Virus record (IMG/VR): IMGVR_UViG_3300035698_001839 | Span: 1-45,370 of that record | Strand: one strand, 5' to 3' | Origin: a virus | DNA length: 45,370 nucleotides | Part shown: positions 1 through 8,017 of the stretch, piece by piece | Position numbering within the stretch: the first letter of the stretch is position 1 | How the letters are laid out: each line of letters starts with the position of its first letter | Notes under the pieces: model-generated | What the model was told of the DNA's origin: nothing | Seen by the model: only the letters and a program-made list of their open reading frames with translations | Database searches by the model: none | Position numbers and translations under genes: made by a program

Positions 1-581
1 TGAAAGTCAACCGTTAATCCACCAGCACCTAAAGTCGTCATATTAGAGACAGCGACACCATCTGTTGCTACCACTGCGTATTGCTGTCTCACAGTATCGA
101 ATATCAAATCAAATAGGCCAGAATCAGATCCAGTAGCTGCGACTATTGGACCGGGGTCTGGCAGTATGGTGGGTTCAGTACCACGACCAGCGGGAGCAGG
201 GGGCCATACGAAATACTTACTCTCCGACAAGGCGTTAAGCATGTAATTCCAAACATACCCTCGCGTAGCATCTTGGCGCCACTGGGGATGTTGTCGATCC
301 ATTAGAGAGAGGTCTGTCTTGGTTACCGCACGCTTCATCGTACCATCTTCACACACGTTACCTATGATGTGTACGATACGATGAAGGTCAGCGTCGAGGT
401 CTTGCTCAGAACCCTCTACTAGAACGTGATCCCTGTGTAGGGTGTATGCCTGTGGAATAACGTCACACAGTGCTTGGAAGGCGGCTTCTGTAGCCTGTAC
501 CAAATACTCCTGTGTCCATTGATCCTTCCCTTGATCCTTAAGCCGATAGGCTATCCGGTCTATGAACTCAGTAATAAGCAT
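1..581 (-). CDS. Putative head-tail adaptor protein (3' end cut by window edge)
   Basis: The reading frame starts with ATG at 581 and stays open to base 1, giving 193 visible residues with no stop, so the C-terminus lies outside the window. The start overlaps the stop of the upstream gene as TAATG. The N-terminal half is helical and polar (motifs LITEFIDRIAYRLKD and TRGYVWNYMLNAL), followed by a Pro-rich stretch (WPPAPAGRG). Size, composition and position directly after the major capsid gene resemble phage adaptor or connector proteins (DUF6682-like), but this is inference from context. It would join portal and tail in the assembled virion. Confidence 0.5.
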   Translation of the reverse strand, partial: MLITEFIDRIAYRLKDQGKDQWTQEYLVQATEAAFQALCDVIPQAYTLHRDHVLVEGSEQDLDADLHRIVHIIGNVCEDGTMKRAVTKTDLSLMDRQHPQWRQDATRGYVWNYMLNALSESKYFVWPPAPAGRGTEPTILPDPGPIVAATGSDSGLFDLIFDTVRQQYAVVATDGVAVSNMTTLGAGGLTVDF

Positions 582-1099
582 TAGATATCCTCTTCAAATT
601 GTTCTACGTCATCAATGGGTAAGCCAACATGTTTGATCACACTGGGTTCTACTTTCTTCGCGGCCTTTGTAGCAGCTATCGTTCCGTTCTTCTCTTGTCG
701 TGCTTTACTAAGTTGAGCTGTGACAGCTTTGGTCTTTGCCTTCTGCTTGTCAAGGTTCTCTTGCTTACGTGTAGCAGGAGTGTTGTGAATTGTCTGTTTT
801 GGTACATCAATGCCAGCATTTAGCAACGCTGTATCACCACCATTACGTCGAGCAACTGCTGCAATCAGGGTAGAACGTTTGGCATCGATTGATAAGATCT
901 CTGCGATGATGGGCGCAATCTTCTGGCTACCTGTGATATCACTGGTGCTTCGATTCAACTCTACCATCCTGCCGTCAACGATTTGAACTTCTACTTCACA
1001 CATCTTACCATTGCGAAGGAGATGGCGATTCTGGTCTGTGACTCGGAAGTAGTTACCAAAGGTTCCTACGCGCTTCATTACTGCGATTACTTCTGACAT
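581..1099 (-). CDS. Conserved-looking virion-operon protein of unknown function
   Basis: This 172-residue protein is not recognised. Residues 1-80 look globular; residues 105-150 are rich in Lys, Ala and Gln and probably form a basic helix; the C-terminus is acidic (EQFEEDI). It lies between the major capsid gene and the adaptor gene and is joined to the latter by TAATG, so it is probably a minor head or connector component. No good ribosome binding site is visible before the ATG, but a hairpin lies upstream, between this gene and the capsid gene. Confidence 0.6.
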   Translation of the reverse strand: MSEVIAVMKRVGTFGNYFRVTDQNRHLLRNGKMCEVEVQIVDGRMVELNRSTSDITGSQKIAPIIAEILSIDAKRSTLIAAVARRNGGDTALLNAGIDVPKQTIHNTPATRKQENLDKQKAKTKAVTAQLSKARQEKNGTIAATKAAKKVEPSVIKHVGLPIDDVEQFEEDI

Positions 1100-1124
1100 A
1101 GTTGTGGAGTTTCCATATAGAGAA

Positions 1125-1148
1125 GGGTGATTCAGAATTGAATCACCC
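1125..1148 (-). terminator. Hairpin after the major capsid gene, likely partial terminator
   Basis: A perfect 10-bp stem (GGGTGATTCA / TGAATCACCC) with a 4-base loop lies 20 bases downstream of the capsid stop codon. Read on the minus strand it is followed by TTCTCTATAT, a poor U-tract. It may lower transcription past the capsid gene or protect the 3' end of capsid mRNA. Confidence 0.6.
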
Positions 1149-1168
1149 TCGTATTACTTACTTAGAAC

Positions 1169-2188
1169 TTATGCGAAGTCAATTATGGAATGACCAACTG
1201 ACTCAGTTTTGATAACTTCACGACCATATACAGTCAAGCCACGAACCAATTCACCATGAGACTCAGGGTTGAGCATGTGAACCAGCTTGTCGTCTTGGAT
1301 CTGACCAGCGAAGGTCATGCCAGAACGATGGCCGAACAGTACAGAAGTTTCACCAGCGGCGAGGCCACCAGCTACACCACTAGGCAACAAGTTGCTGTGG
1401 TACAGAGTGAAACGGTCGATCATACCAACAAGACCATTACGGCTGATTGAAGTTGAGTCACCGGCTAGGCTGGCATCTTTCAGATCAGAACGCTTGATAA
1501 GGCCAAGTGCTTTCGCAGGCAGTACCAAGAAACGATGGTCGTCAGGAACATTTGACTCGTCAAGGACGATAGACAGGTCAACGATCCAATCGATGATATC
1601 AGTGGATGCCAAAGTTCGAGGAGTAACAGTTACGCCAAGATCGATGTCGCCAGAGATAGCACCAGCAGTTGCACCAGAGTGACCAGCATTAGCCGTAGCA
1701 TATGCGAGTACATCTGTATCAACAGTGATAGCCATCTGTCGGCCTGCATCTTCAGTCCAATCGCTCAGGAGATCCAAGTCAGATTGGAACTTATCAATGT
1801 TGTCGATAGCAAAGCTGAAAGACAGGGCTTGATCGATAACCAACGAAGTGTTGGCACTCTCAGGCAATTGATAAGTCAGTTTCTCACCGACTGTGTAAGC
1901 GCTGATCACGATGTCAGGAGTAGTACGGATATAAACCGTGTCACCCATGCCAGAGATATCGCCTTCGTAGTCTGTGTTGCAAATGTCGCCAGCGACAGTT
2001 GCTTCGTAGAACTTCTCTACCATAGTACCAGACCAGACCGCAGGGGTCCACTTCGAGGCACCAGTAGAAGAGTTATCTACATAGTCGTTAGGAGCACCTG
2101 TGTACTCAAAGCCACCAGTGTTGGTATAATTACCAAGTGGTTGCAAGGTTGTGCTGTTCGTAGCACCGGAACGTAAAACACCAGCCAT
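1169..2188 (-). CDS. Major capsid protein
   Basis: This 339-residue protein is most likely the HK97-fold shell protein. It begins after a good ribosome binding site (GAGAGG). Seen features are an N-terminal arm (about 1-50), then MVEKFYEATVAGDICNTDYE and GDTVYIRTTPDIVI, a strand pattern common in phage coat proteins that lack a protease-cleaved delta domain, and a long helix-rich stretch (DNIDKFQSDLDLLSDWTED). The C-terminal part (HRSGMTFAGQIQ, VRGLTVYGREVIK) also fits coat proteins of this group. The scaffold gene lies just upstream, as expected for head assembly. The family is recognised by pattern, not by a search. Confidence 0.85.
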   Translation of the reverse strand: MAGVLRSGATNSTTLQPLGNYTNTGGFEYTGAPNDYVDNSSTGASKWTPAVWSGTMVEKFYEATVAGDICNTDYEGDISGMGDTVYIRTTPDIVISAYTVGEKLTYQLPESANTSLVIDQALSFSFAIDNIDKFQSDLDLLSDWTEDAGRQMAITVDTDVLAYATANAGHSGATAGAISGDIDLGVTVTPRTLASTDIIDWIVDLSIVLDESNVPDDHRFLVLPAKALGLIKRSDLKDASLAGDSTSISRNGLVGMIDRFTLYHSNLLPSGVAGGLAAGETSVLFGHRSGMTFAGQIQDDKLVHMLNPESHGELVRGLTVYGREVIKTESVGHSIIDFA

Positions 2189-2241
2189 GATTAAATCCTC
2201 TCAATAGTGTGAATAAAATAGCTAGGCTGCTCAGGGGAGGA

Positions 2242-3186
2242 TTAACGAACCCTACCTTCCTTCATAGCCTGCTTGATTTCTAACTCTTGGGCATCATACT
2301 GGGCCAGCAAGTCAGGTGTCATCTTCTTGCGTCTAATGACTTCGTTCTTCCCGGCATACCATGCTTTAATTTCAGCGTTGGTTATGATGAGAACTCCTTG
2401 TCCATTATTCGACGGAACATTGTGTCGTCCCGTATCTACCGTACCTGCTGGAGCATGTTGCTCCAACTCATTTCGTGCGCTGTCTTGATCGGCATTTCCT
2501 GATTTCAAATATGCAGAGAATAAAGCGATTACCTTTTCCGAATCCAAAGTGCTTCGAGCTTGTATCAAGGTGTCCTTCAAAGTCTTACCACTAAACCCAT
2601 CAGCTTGGCTAAGCCACTGCATGAAACGCGGGTCAGCATTTAGCTGTTCCCATTGTGGTACTGCTGAAGAAACATCATCAAAGAAGTCAGCTTCGTTACT
2701 GTGCTGAGCGTCTTTCTGTTCTACCTTAAACTTGTCTTCCAATCGAGACATAACCTTACCGTAAAGTTTAGCCTCCTCTTCGGACATGCCCTCTAACTCT
2801 TCTTTACTCAGTGAGAATTGCGACTCTGCTTGCGGGGCACTTGTTTGTGCGGCAAGGGCGACTAGTTGCGCTTCTAACTGTGATGATCGTTGGCGTTCAG
2901 CTTCCAACTTCTCGTTACGACCATTTCGGAGATTCTTGTACCGTAGCTCCCAATCATCAGCGGGTCCACTCTGGGGAGCGAAGGCTGTTTCTTGGTGTTG
3001 AGCTGGTGCTTGAACCGGTGATTCTTGTATCCGACTCTGGTCAGCTACTTGCTGCGACTGGTTAGGTGCAGGTTGATTGCTTTCCATCATCTGACGACCT
3101 TTAGGTGCTTGACTTTCGCCAGCCATCTGTCGGGCCAATTCTCGGGCTTTTTCAGCCTTTCTTTGTACTGCTCTTGGTAATGCCAT
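2242..3186 (-). CDS. Capsid scaffolding protein
   Basis: This 314-residue protein is highly charged and Gln-rich. Residues 1-75 are low complexity (Gln, Pro, Ala), residues 85-150 form a predicted coiled coil (KNLRNGRNEKLEAERQRSSQ), and the C-terminus is a basic-acidic helix (AQELEIKQAMKEGRVR) of the kind that binds coat protein. Position directly upstream of the major capsid gene, length and composition all fit an internal scaffold that guides procapsid assembly and then leaves. A ribosome binding site (AGGAAAT) precedes the ATG. Confidence 0.8.
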   Translation of the reverse strand: MALPRAVQRKAEKARELARQMAGESQAPKGRQMMESNQPAPNQSQQVADQSRIQESPVQAPAQHQETAFAPQSGPADDWELRYKNLRNGRNEKLEAERQRSSQLEAQLVALAAQTSAPQAESQFSLSKEELEGMSEEEAKLYGKVMSRLEDKFKVEQKDAQHSNEADFFDDVSSAVPQWEQLNADPRFMQWLSQADGFSGKTLKDTLIQARSTLDSEKVIALFSAYLKSGNADQDSARNELEQHAPAGTVDTGRHNVPSNNGQGVLIITNAEIKAWYAGKNEVIRRKKMTPDLLAQYDAQELEIKQAMKEGRVR

Positions 3187-3198
3187 ATTACTGATTTC

Positions 3199-3315
3199 CT
3201 ATTTCAAGCCATACGTGTTAAACGAGCCACTTCGAGGATACCATCCTGTCTGTGGGGTTCTCACTATGGGAGTTGCTGGAGGATTAGCCCAGTCTCCTAC
3301 ATACCAATCGGATTC
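3199..3315 (-). other. Open frame without a start codon, possible frameshift extension
   Basis: This 38-codon frame is open between a TGA and a TAG and has protein-like composition (VGDWANPPATP, TGWYPRSGSFNTYGLK). It has no ATG, GTG or TTG near its beginning. It lies in the -1 frame relative to the 3' end of the preceding gene (3297-3521) and overlaps it by 19 bases, so a -1 slip there would append it. No classical slippery heptamer is visible. A decayed or frame-disrupted small gene is the other explanation. Confidence 0.3.
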
Positions 3316-3521
3316 TCAAACAGCTCGATAACCGATTGATAAGCCTTCACAGAACCTTGTGCCCTATAAATTAGGTGAGGGTCAATGCTCTGTGTCAGCT
3401 TAGTTACTTGTTCCGTCTGTAGATTAATGATGTGTTGGATAATGATGGCTTTAGCACTGTGGTTCATACTTTTCAGTATGTCCCTTGCCTGCTTTTCTTC
3501 CTTCAGTTCTTCCTTAGTCAT
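3297..3521 (-). CDS. Small helical protein of unknown function
   Basis: This 74-residue charged protein begins EELKEEKQARDILKS and is probably all helical. It starts by TAATG overlap with the stop of the upstream gene. It lies between the small beta-rich proteins and the scaffold gene, so a minor head role is possible. The region following its stop codon is discussed at 3199-3315. Confidence 0.55.
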   Translation of the reverse strand: MTKEELKEEKQARDILKSMNHSAKAIIIQHIINLQTEQVTKLTQSIDPHLIYRAQGSVKAYQSVIELFENPIGM

Positions 3522-3910
3522 TACGCTACTTCAGCAACTAAGAGCAGGAGAAATTCCTGCTCCTCTAAGTTTAATTCAAGATCACTTTGATGAGCTAGCC
3601 CCAGAAGAACTGGTGTAGGTGCGCTAGTTTCTGCCTTGTCGGGTAGTCCATCAACTGCTGCACGGTCCCGCTGAGACTGCTCGTCAAAGTGATCTCCCAC
3701 TTCAATTGAGCCAATTATATCATCTTCTGTGATACTTGTCGCAAGAGGCTCAAATTTAATGAAAGGGTGATCCTTATCACGTAATACTGGCCCCTTTACA
3801 GGTCGGGGTTTAGGTAGTCCTCCATTTATGACAGAGGGGCAGCAGCACACGCAAAGGGGGTCTAATCCTATGTGTATGCTGATCTGCGACAATCGCAATG
3901 GACCCATCAT
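3521..3910 (-). CDS. Hypothetical protein with a Cys cluster
   Basis: This 129-residue protein starts with ATGATG overlapping the upstream stop by 4 bases and ends by TAATG overlap with the next gene, which supports its being translated. The N-terminal 30 residues contain a cluster of four cysteines (LCVCCCPSV). The rest is acidic with a Leu-Glu-rich C-terminus (LNLEEQEFLLLLVAEVA). No family is recognised. Confidence 0.5.
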   Translation of the reverse strand: MMGPLRLSQISIHIGLDPLCVCCCPSVINGGLPKPRPVKGPVLRDKDHPFIKFEPLATSITEDDIIGSIEVGDHFDEQSQRDRAAVDGLPDKAETSAPTPVLLGLAHQSDLELNLEEQEFLLLLVAEVA

Positions 3911-4338
3911 GAGGTTAAGCTGACATTACCAGCGCAAGCCGACGATCCTGCAATGTCTTGTTCAAATAACAGTACCGTTTGACCAGTACCCGCTTCGTAA
4001 TAAAAGATCTTACTACCGACTCGTACTTGATCGGCAGTTAGTAGTTTAGTGATATCTCCGACAGAGGTAACCACTCCTACAGATTTGGTGCAAGCAATAT
4101 TCACCCCACTGTAGTTTAGGATGAATCGTATCTCTGCTGTGTCGTTTTCAATCCAGCTATTCGGTACTATGAAGCTAACCGAGTAATGCCCAGTTGTATC
4201 TGATGATACAGTTGTTGCAACTGCTTCTATTGACCCATTTCTATATACTGTGGCAGAAGCTGTGCCGACTCCCGACACAGCTCCGTTGATAGCGACATCG
4301 AAGCTAACTGCTCCAATGCCACCCGGCTTAAGGAACAT
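3907..4338 (-). CDS. Small beta-rich (Ig-like) virion protein
   Basis: This 143-residue protein has alternating small and hydrophobic residues (GAVSFDVAINGAV, GHYSVSFIVPNSW, TAEIRFILNYSGVN), the pattern of an Ig-like beta sandwich. It is the first of three small beta-rich proteins between scaffold and portal genes. Such proteins in phages are head decoration, neck or fibre parts. The start overlaps nothing; it follows the next upstream gene by one base. Confidence 0.6.
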   Translation of the reverse strand: MFLKPGGIGAVSFDVAINGAVSGVGTASATVYRNGSIEAVATTVSSDTTGHYSVSFIVPNSWIENDTAEIRFILNYSGVNIACTKSVGVVTSVGDITKLLTADQVRVGSKIFYYEAGTGQTVLLFEQDIAGSSACAGNVSLTS

Positions 4339-4339
4339 C

Positions 4340-4711
4340 TTAACAGATGGTAGGTAAGGCCAATGGAACGATAGCTGTTACTTCGATGATCGCTGTCTTA
4401 GTAGCGCTCAAGGTCGTACCTGCAACAACACCTGAAACTCCAATGGCTATGATCTGACCGTCCGTAAATGAACTGGGATCGAAGCTGACTATGTATTCCC
4501 CAACAACCGGAGCTGCTAAGAAGTCTGAAACCTGTGTTATAGCAGGTGGTCCGTATAATACCAAACTCTCGTCCACTGCCACACCATCGACTGTCATCCA
4601 ATCGACTGATGTACTTGCTGGATCTACCGGGGCACCAAGGGCATCCCTAAAGCTGATAGGCATCTCTGCCGTACCCGCTGCGTTAAATTCGTACTGTGCT
4701 GCACAAGACAT
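4340..4711 (-). CDS. Small beta-rich (Ig-like) virion protein
   Basis: This 123-residue protein resembles its neighbour at 3907-4338 in style: beta strands (EMPISFRDALGAPVDP, GEYIVSFDPSSFTDGQ), Thr/Val/Ala rich, no charged clusters. It ends in ...LPTIC, and the following upstream gene also ends in ...KPTLC, a shared C-terminal motif that hints at common ancestry or a shared partner. Likely a surface or neck component of the virion. Confidence 0.6.
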   Translation of the reverse strand: MSCAAQYEFNAAGTAEMPISFRDALGAPVDPASTSVDWMTVDGVAVDESLVLYGPPAITQVSDFLAAPVVGEYIVSFDPSSFTDGQIIAIGVSGVVAGTTLSATKTAIIEVTAIVPLALPTIC

Positions 4712-4720
4712 GATTATCTC

Positions 4721-4990
4721 CTAACATAAAGTTGGCTTACTGTAAATGATATCCGTACCATCCCATAGGAAGAAGCCATTATCCCGTAGAGAGTTGTTGC
4801 GGTATCCGGCCCAGTAGTAATAACCTGCTGGAAGTGCTGGCACCGTAAATATGTATCTGTTCTGCTGAGTCCCACCACCGGGATTGTTAGCTGGTATGTT
4901 ACCCGTTACAGTATTGCCGGACTCATCGAATATCCGTGCTCGATGATTTCCGTTCTGACTGCTACTGAAGAATACTACTACGTTAGTCAT
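4721..4990 (-). CDS. Small aromatic beta-rich virion protein
   Basis: This 89-residue protein is rich in Tyr, Trp, Phe and Asn (LPAGYYYWAGYRNNS) and ends in SKPTLC, like the next protein in the operon (LPTIC). Its start overlaps the end of the portal gene by 8 bases. The strand pattern suggests a compact beta domain. It is probably a structural accessory protein; the exact role cannot be said. Confidence 0.55.
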   Translation of the reverse strand: MTNVVVFFSSSQNGNHRARIFDESGNTVTGNIPANNPGGGTQQNRYIFTVPALPAGYYYWAGYRNNSLRDNGFFLWDGTDIIYSKPTLC

Positions 4991-7571
4991 CTTCGCTTAC
5001 AGTTGCCTGTAGGTTACCTGCTCCGTCGCGGCTGGTAGAGATTGTCTTAGTACCCGCTGTCGGCATGTTCACATGAACGTTGATGTCCTGTCCTGTGCGC
5101 TCTCCGTCGCCCTGTACCAGCTTAGTTATGTTGGCAATGATTTCCATAGTGTCGGACTTGAACTCAGTGATCAGAGGCATGAGAGCTGTCTCTACAGCGG
5201 CCTTGATCTCTTCAGGTGACATGGTGGGGGATTCTTCAGGAGTGTCCGAAATAGTCGGAGTATTTGGGACAAGTTTAGCCTTCTCACGTTCTATGGTGAT
5301 CTGGTTCTTCAGCTTCTGCATTTCCATCTTGGCAGCAGCTTCGAGCTTCATCTGTTCCTTCTCGATGTCCAGCTTACCAACTTCAAAGGCACTCTGACGC
5401 GCAGCTTTCAGCTTGGTGATCTCACCTTGCAGCTTCACATCTAGGTCATCCTTACTGGTTTCAATCTTAGCTTGGTTGTCAAGGAACTGCTTTTGGATCT
5501 CAGCAGCCATCTTCTCACGGTTAAACTCATCAGTCTTAGCAGCAGTCTCACGGTCGAACTCAAGTCGGGCTTGGTTGTTCGCAGCATCGTTCTCAACCTT
5601 GATCAGTTGTGGATCAGGCGGAGGTGGAGCTTCAGCCATCTTCTTGAGCTTGAACTTAATCTCATCGTTGCTTGGGATAATTGCGTCCGTATCCACATCC
5701 TCAAATGTATCCATGAGGTTACGGATGAGTTCATAACGACGCTCGTCACCAATCAACTGTCGATCATAATCGTTACCAAGTAGGTCGAGTACAGCCATGT
5801 GTTCCTGACGTGAACCTTCTCTCTGGAGAGCTGCGTTCATGCCTTTAGGCACAACCTGTGTATCACCCTTGATTGATTGATCTTGGTCAAACAGCATGTT
5901 GTGGTCATACACCATTGCCAGCGTGGGAGTGATAACGTCTTCATCAAGGTTGGTTATAGCTGAACGAAGCAGCTTAGCTTCCTCACTCTTGACGGTTGCA
6001 ACAGCTTGTGCCGTTGCAGGGTCATTAGCGGAGCTGTTACCAACGAAGTCAGGTATACCGGTATCCTTGGTAGCCTGATCCTGAAACTTGTCTATGACTG
6101 CTATAAGCTCTGTAGCGTTGCTGTCAGGCTGGAAGAAGTTAACGACCGGGCGATTACCGGAGAACTCTGACTCACGTCCCTGCCAAACTTTGAAAGGGTA
6201 AATCTCAGTGGCATCTGTCTCACCGTGCAATCGAGTGTAATCGACTTCGACTTGGAAGCCTGAGGCATGTGCAAGGTTGTTCTGGAGAGCACGAGCTGAT
6301 CCATTGATCATAGCCTGTGTATCTTCCATCAATGTGGCAACTCCATTGCCAAACACACTTCCGGGAATATTCTCGTAGGATGTTGAGTTAACATTTCTTC
6401 TATAGAGTGGATCTGTATTAAGGGTTGCTTTAATCACCTCGTTACCTATAAGGATAGCATCCACTTGGTAGTTACGATTAGGATCGTCAATGCGATGAGC
6501 AGGTACACCATGTTCGATCAGCTCGTAGCCCATAGCTTCACCGTACCAGTGGAGGCCATCAATCTCTGAGGTAGACTCATACCAGAAATAGGTATGATCT
6601 GCAATGTTCTGCCGCTCGCTGTCGGTCCATAGCCAGTTCTCAAGACGATAGCCGCTTTCGTTCTTGAGAACCCGGTCTATGGCAGCAACATCGTACACGT
6701 CAGGAGTGTCTTTCATGGCGAACAGTTCGTCACGCGAGAGACGAAGGCGTTCAATGAAGTCACCCTTGTGTACGGAATCGGCACCCGGTGCTGGATAGGC
6801 ATCGAGTGGATTAATAGTTCTGAATTGCATCACTGGTTCAATGGTACGCACTGGATCATACACACCCATACGGCCAAGCTCCCAAGTAAGGCGAGGCTTG
6901 TTCACGAAGTATGGACCCTTTAGGAAACATGCAGTGTATGTGAAGAGGTCATCGATCAAGTCAGACATAGCTTTACGGAAGCCGCCCTCTTGGAGCTGAT
7001 CATAGATCTTGGCTTCCATACGACGAGCGGCTACCTTCGCACGCTCACCCACTTGAACTCGAAGCATCTGCTCCATCTGGTCAGCCTGTTCTTCTAGCTG
7101 AACCGGTTTACCCTGCTCGTCCAGAAACATAGGATTCTGTTGCAGGTACGCCGCAGCTTCATCGATCATCCACATGGGAAGCTCGGGATTGCGGGTAGGG
7201 CTAATGCCGTGGGACCAACTGCCGTTGGGTAGCAGGATAGCTTTGGAGTGAGCTATCCCAGTTCTTATCTTAGCAGTTGTGGCTTTAACGTATATTTTGG
7301 AGCCGCCAGATTGTTTAATCTCAGCTAGCTTTGACGGATGGTACTCGCCTTTACGGGCACGGAGACACTGAAGCAGAATCTTCTCAACTCGCGTCTTATC
7401 ACCCCGGTTTCGGAACCAAGCCTTACGGATACGAGTAGCAAGAGCCGTAGCGACAAAGTCCTCATTCGTAAGGTCATAGGCTCCATCTTCTCCGTGAATC
7501 TCCGCAGCTCGGGCGACCTGTGCAGCCTCTCGTTCAGCAAGTACAGTATTACCCGGCTTCATTGCGAGCAT
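4983..7571 (-). CDS. Portal protein
   Basis: The 862-residue product is the head vertex through which DNA is packaged. Its size fits large portals of podovirus type. The N-terminal 90 residues are basic; the centre has the usual portal signature region with a conserved loop (TAQAVATVKSEEAKLLRSAI) and an acidic/aromatic core (LDAYPAPGADSV). Residues about 660-760 form a long charged coiled coil (EFNREKMAAEIQKQFLDNQ), probably the barrel or an assembly helix. It lies between the large terminase and the capsid genes, the usual order. The family is recognised by layout and pattern. Confidence 0.85.
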   Translation of the reverse strand: MLAMKPGNTVLAEREAAQVARAAEIHGEDGAYDLTNEDFVATALATRIRKAWFRNRGDKTRVEKILLQCLRARKGEYHPSKLAEIKQSGGSKIYVKATTAKIRTGIAHSKAILLPNGSWSHGISPTRNPELPMWMIDEAAAYLQQNPMFLDEQGKPVQLEEQADQMEQMLRVQVGERAKVAARRMEAKIYDQLQEGGFRKAMSDLIDDLFTYTACFLKGPYFVNKPRLTWELGRMGVYDPVRTIEPVMQFRTINPLDAYPAPGADSVHKGDFIERLRLSRDELFAMKDTPDVYDVAAIDRVLKNESGYRLENWLWTDSERQNIADHTYFWYESTSEIDGLHWYGEAMGYELIEHGVPAHRIDDPNRNYQVDAILIGNEVIKATLNTDPLYRRNVNSTSYENIPGSVFGNGVATLMEDTQAMINGSARALQNNLAHASGFQVEVDYTRLHGETDATEIYPFKVWQGRESEFSGNRPVVNFFQPDSNATELIAVIDKFQDQATKDTGIPDFVGNSSANDPATAQAVATVKSEEAKLLRSAITNLDEDVITPTLAMVYDHNMLFDQDQSIKGDTQVVPKGMNAALQREGSRQEHMAVLDLLGNDYDRQLIGDERRYELIRNLMDTFEDVDTDAIIPSNDEIKFKLKKMAEAPPPPDPQLIKVENDAANNQARLEFDRETAAKTDEFNREKMAAEIQKQFLDNQAKIETSKDDLDVKLQGEITKLKAARQSAFEVGKLDIEKEQMKLEAAAKMEMQKLKNQITIEREKAKLVPNTPTISDTPEESPTMSPEEIKAAVETALMPLITEFKSDTMEIIANITKLVQGDGERTGQDINVHVNMPTAGTKTISTSRDGAGNLQATVSEDD

Positions 7572-7609
7572 TCATCTCTCCAAATTAGGTTAAGTCAGTA
7601 TTTAGCCGA

Positions 7610-8017
7610 TTATATCACAAAATCGAGCTTCTGTCGCCGGAGAGCGCGTTCTGTATCAACCATCTCCTGCTGCATGGCATTCATGCCCTGTGAGACGACA
7701 TCAATGATTCCCTTGGTGTACGAGACAGGGTTCATCTTAAAACTCGGCTTGTGTACCTTGATAGCTGTCACAAACGGCATTTTAGTGTCAGCATCCATCG
7801 CATCGAATATAACGAATCCGAAGCCTATGCTGTCCCGATCACCCTCAGGATAAAGCTCATACCACACGCCGGTATCACGGTACACGGTCTTCTCAATATC
7901 AGATCGAGCTAGGATGTGGGATTCCTTGTCGGTACAGGGTGCCAGCAGATTTGACACTGCGTGTATGATCTGGTCGTTCGTAAAGTCTGTATGGTAGTTG
8001 TTCTTCTTGAATTGCAT
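7610..8017 (-). CDS. Hypothetical protein between terminase and portal
   Basis: This 135-residue protein has a mixed alpha/beta look (YRDTGVWYELYPEGDRDSIG, GFVIFDAMDADTKMPF) and a helical C-terminus (TERALRRQKLDFVI). Its ATG overlaps the large terminase stop as in TAATG. Conserved placement between terL and portal suggests a packaging or head accessory role; no family is recognised. Confidence 0.6.
   Translation of the reverse strand: MQFKKNNYHTDFTNDQIIHAVSNLLAPCTDKESHILARSDIEKTVYRDTGVWYELYPEGDRDSIGFGFVIFDAMDADTKMPFVTAIKVHKPSFKMNPVSYTKGIIDVVSQGMNAMQQEMVDTERALRRQKLDFVI

Noticed and set aside
1679-2176. Plus-strand 165-codon frame opposite the capsid gene
   Set aside because: Antisense to the major capsid gene and without ribosome binding site.
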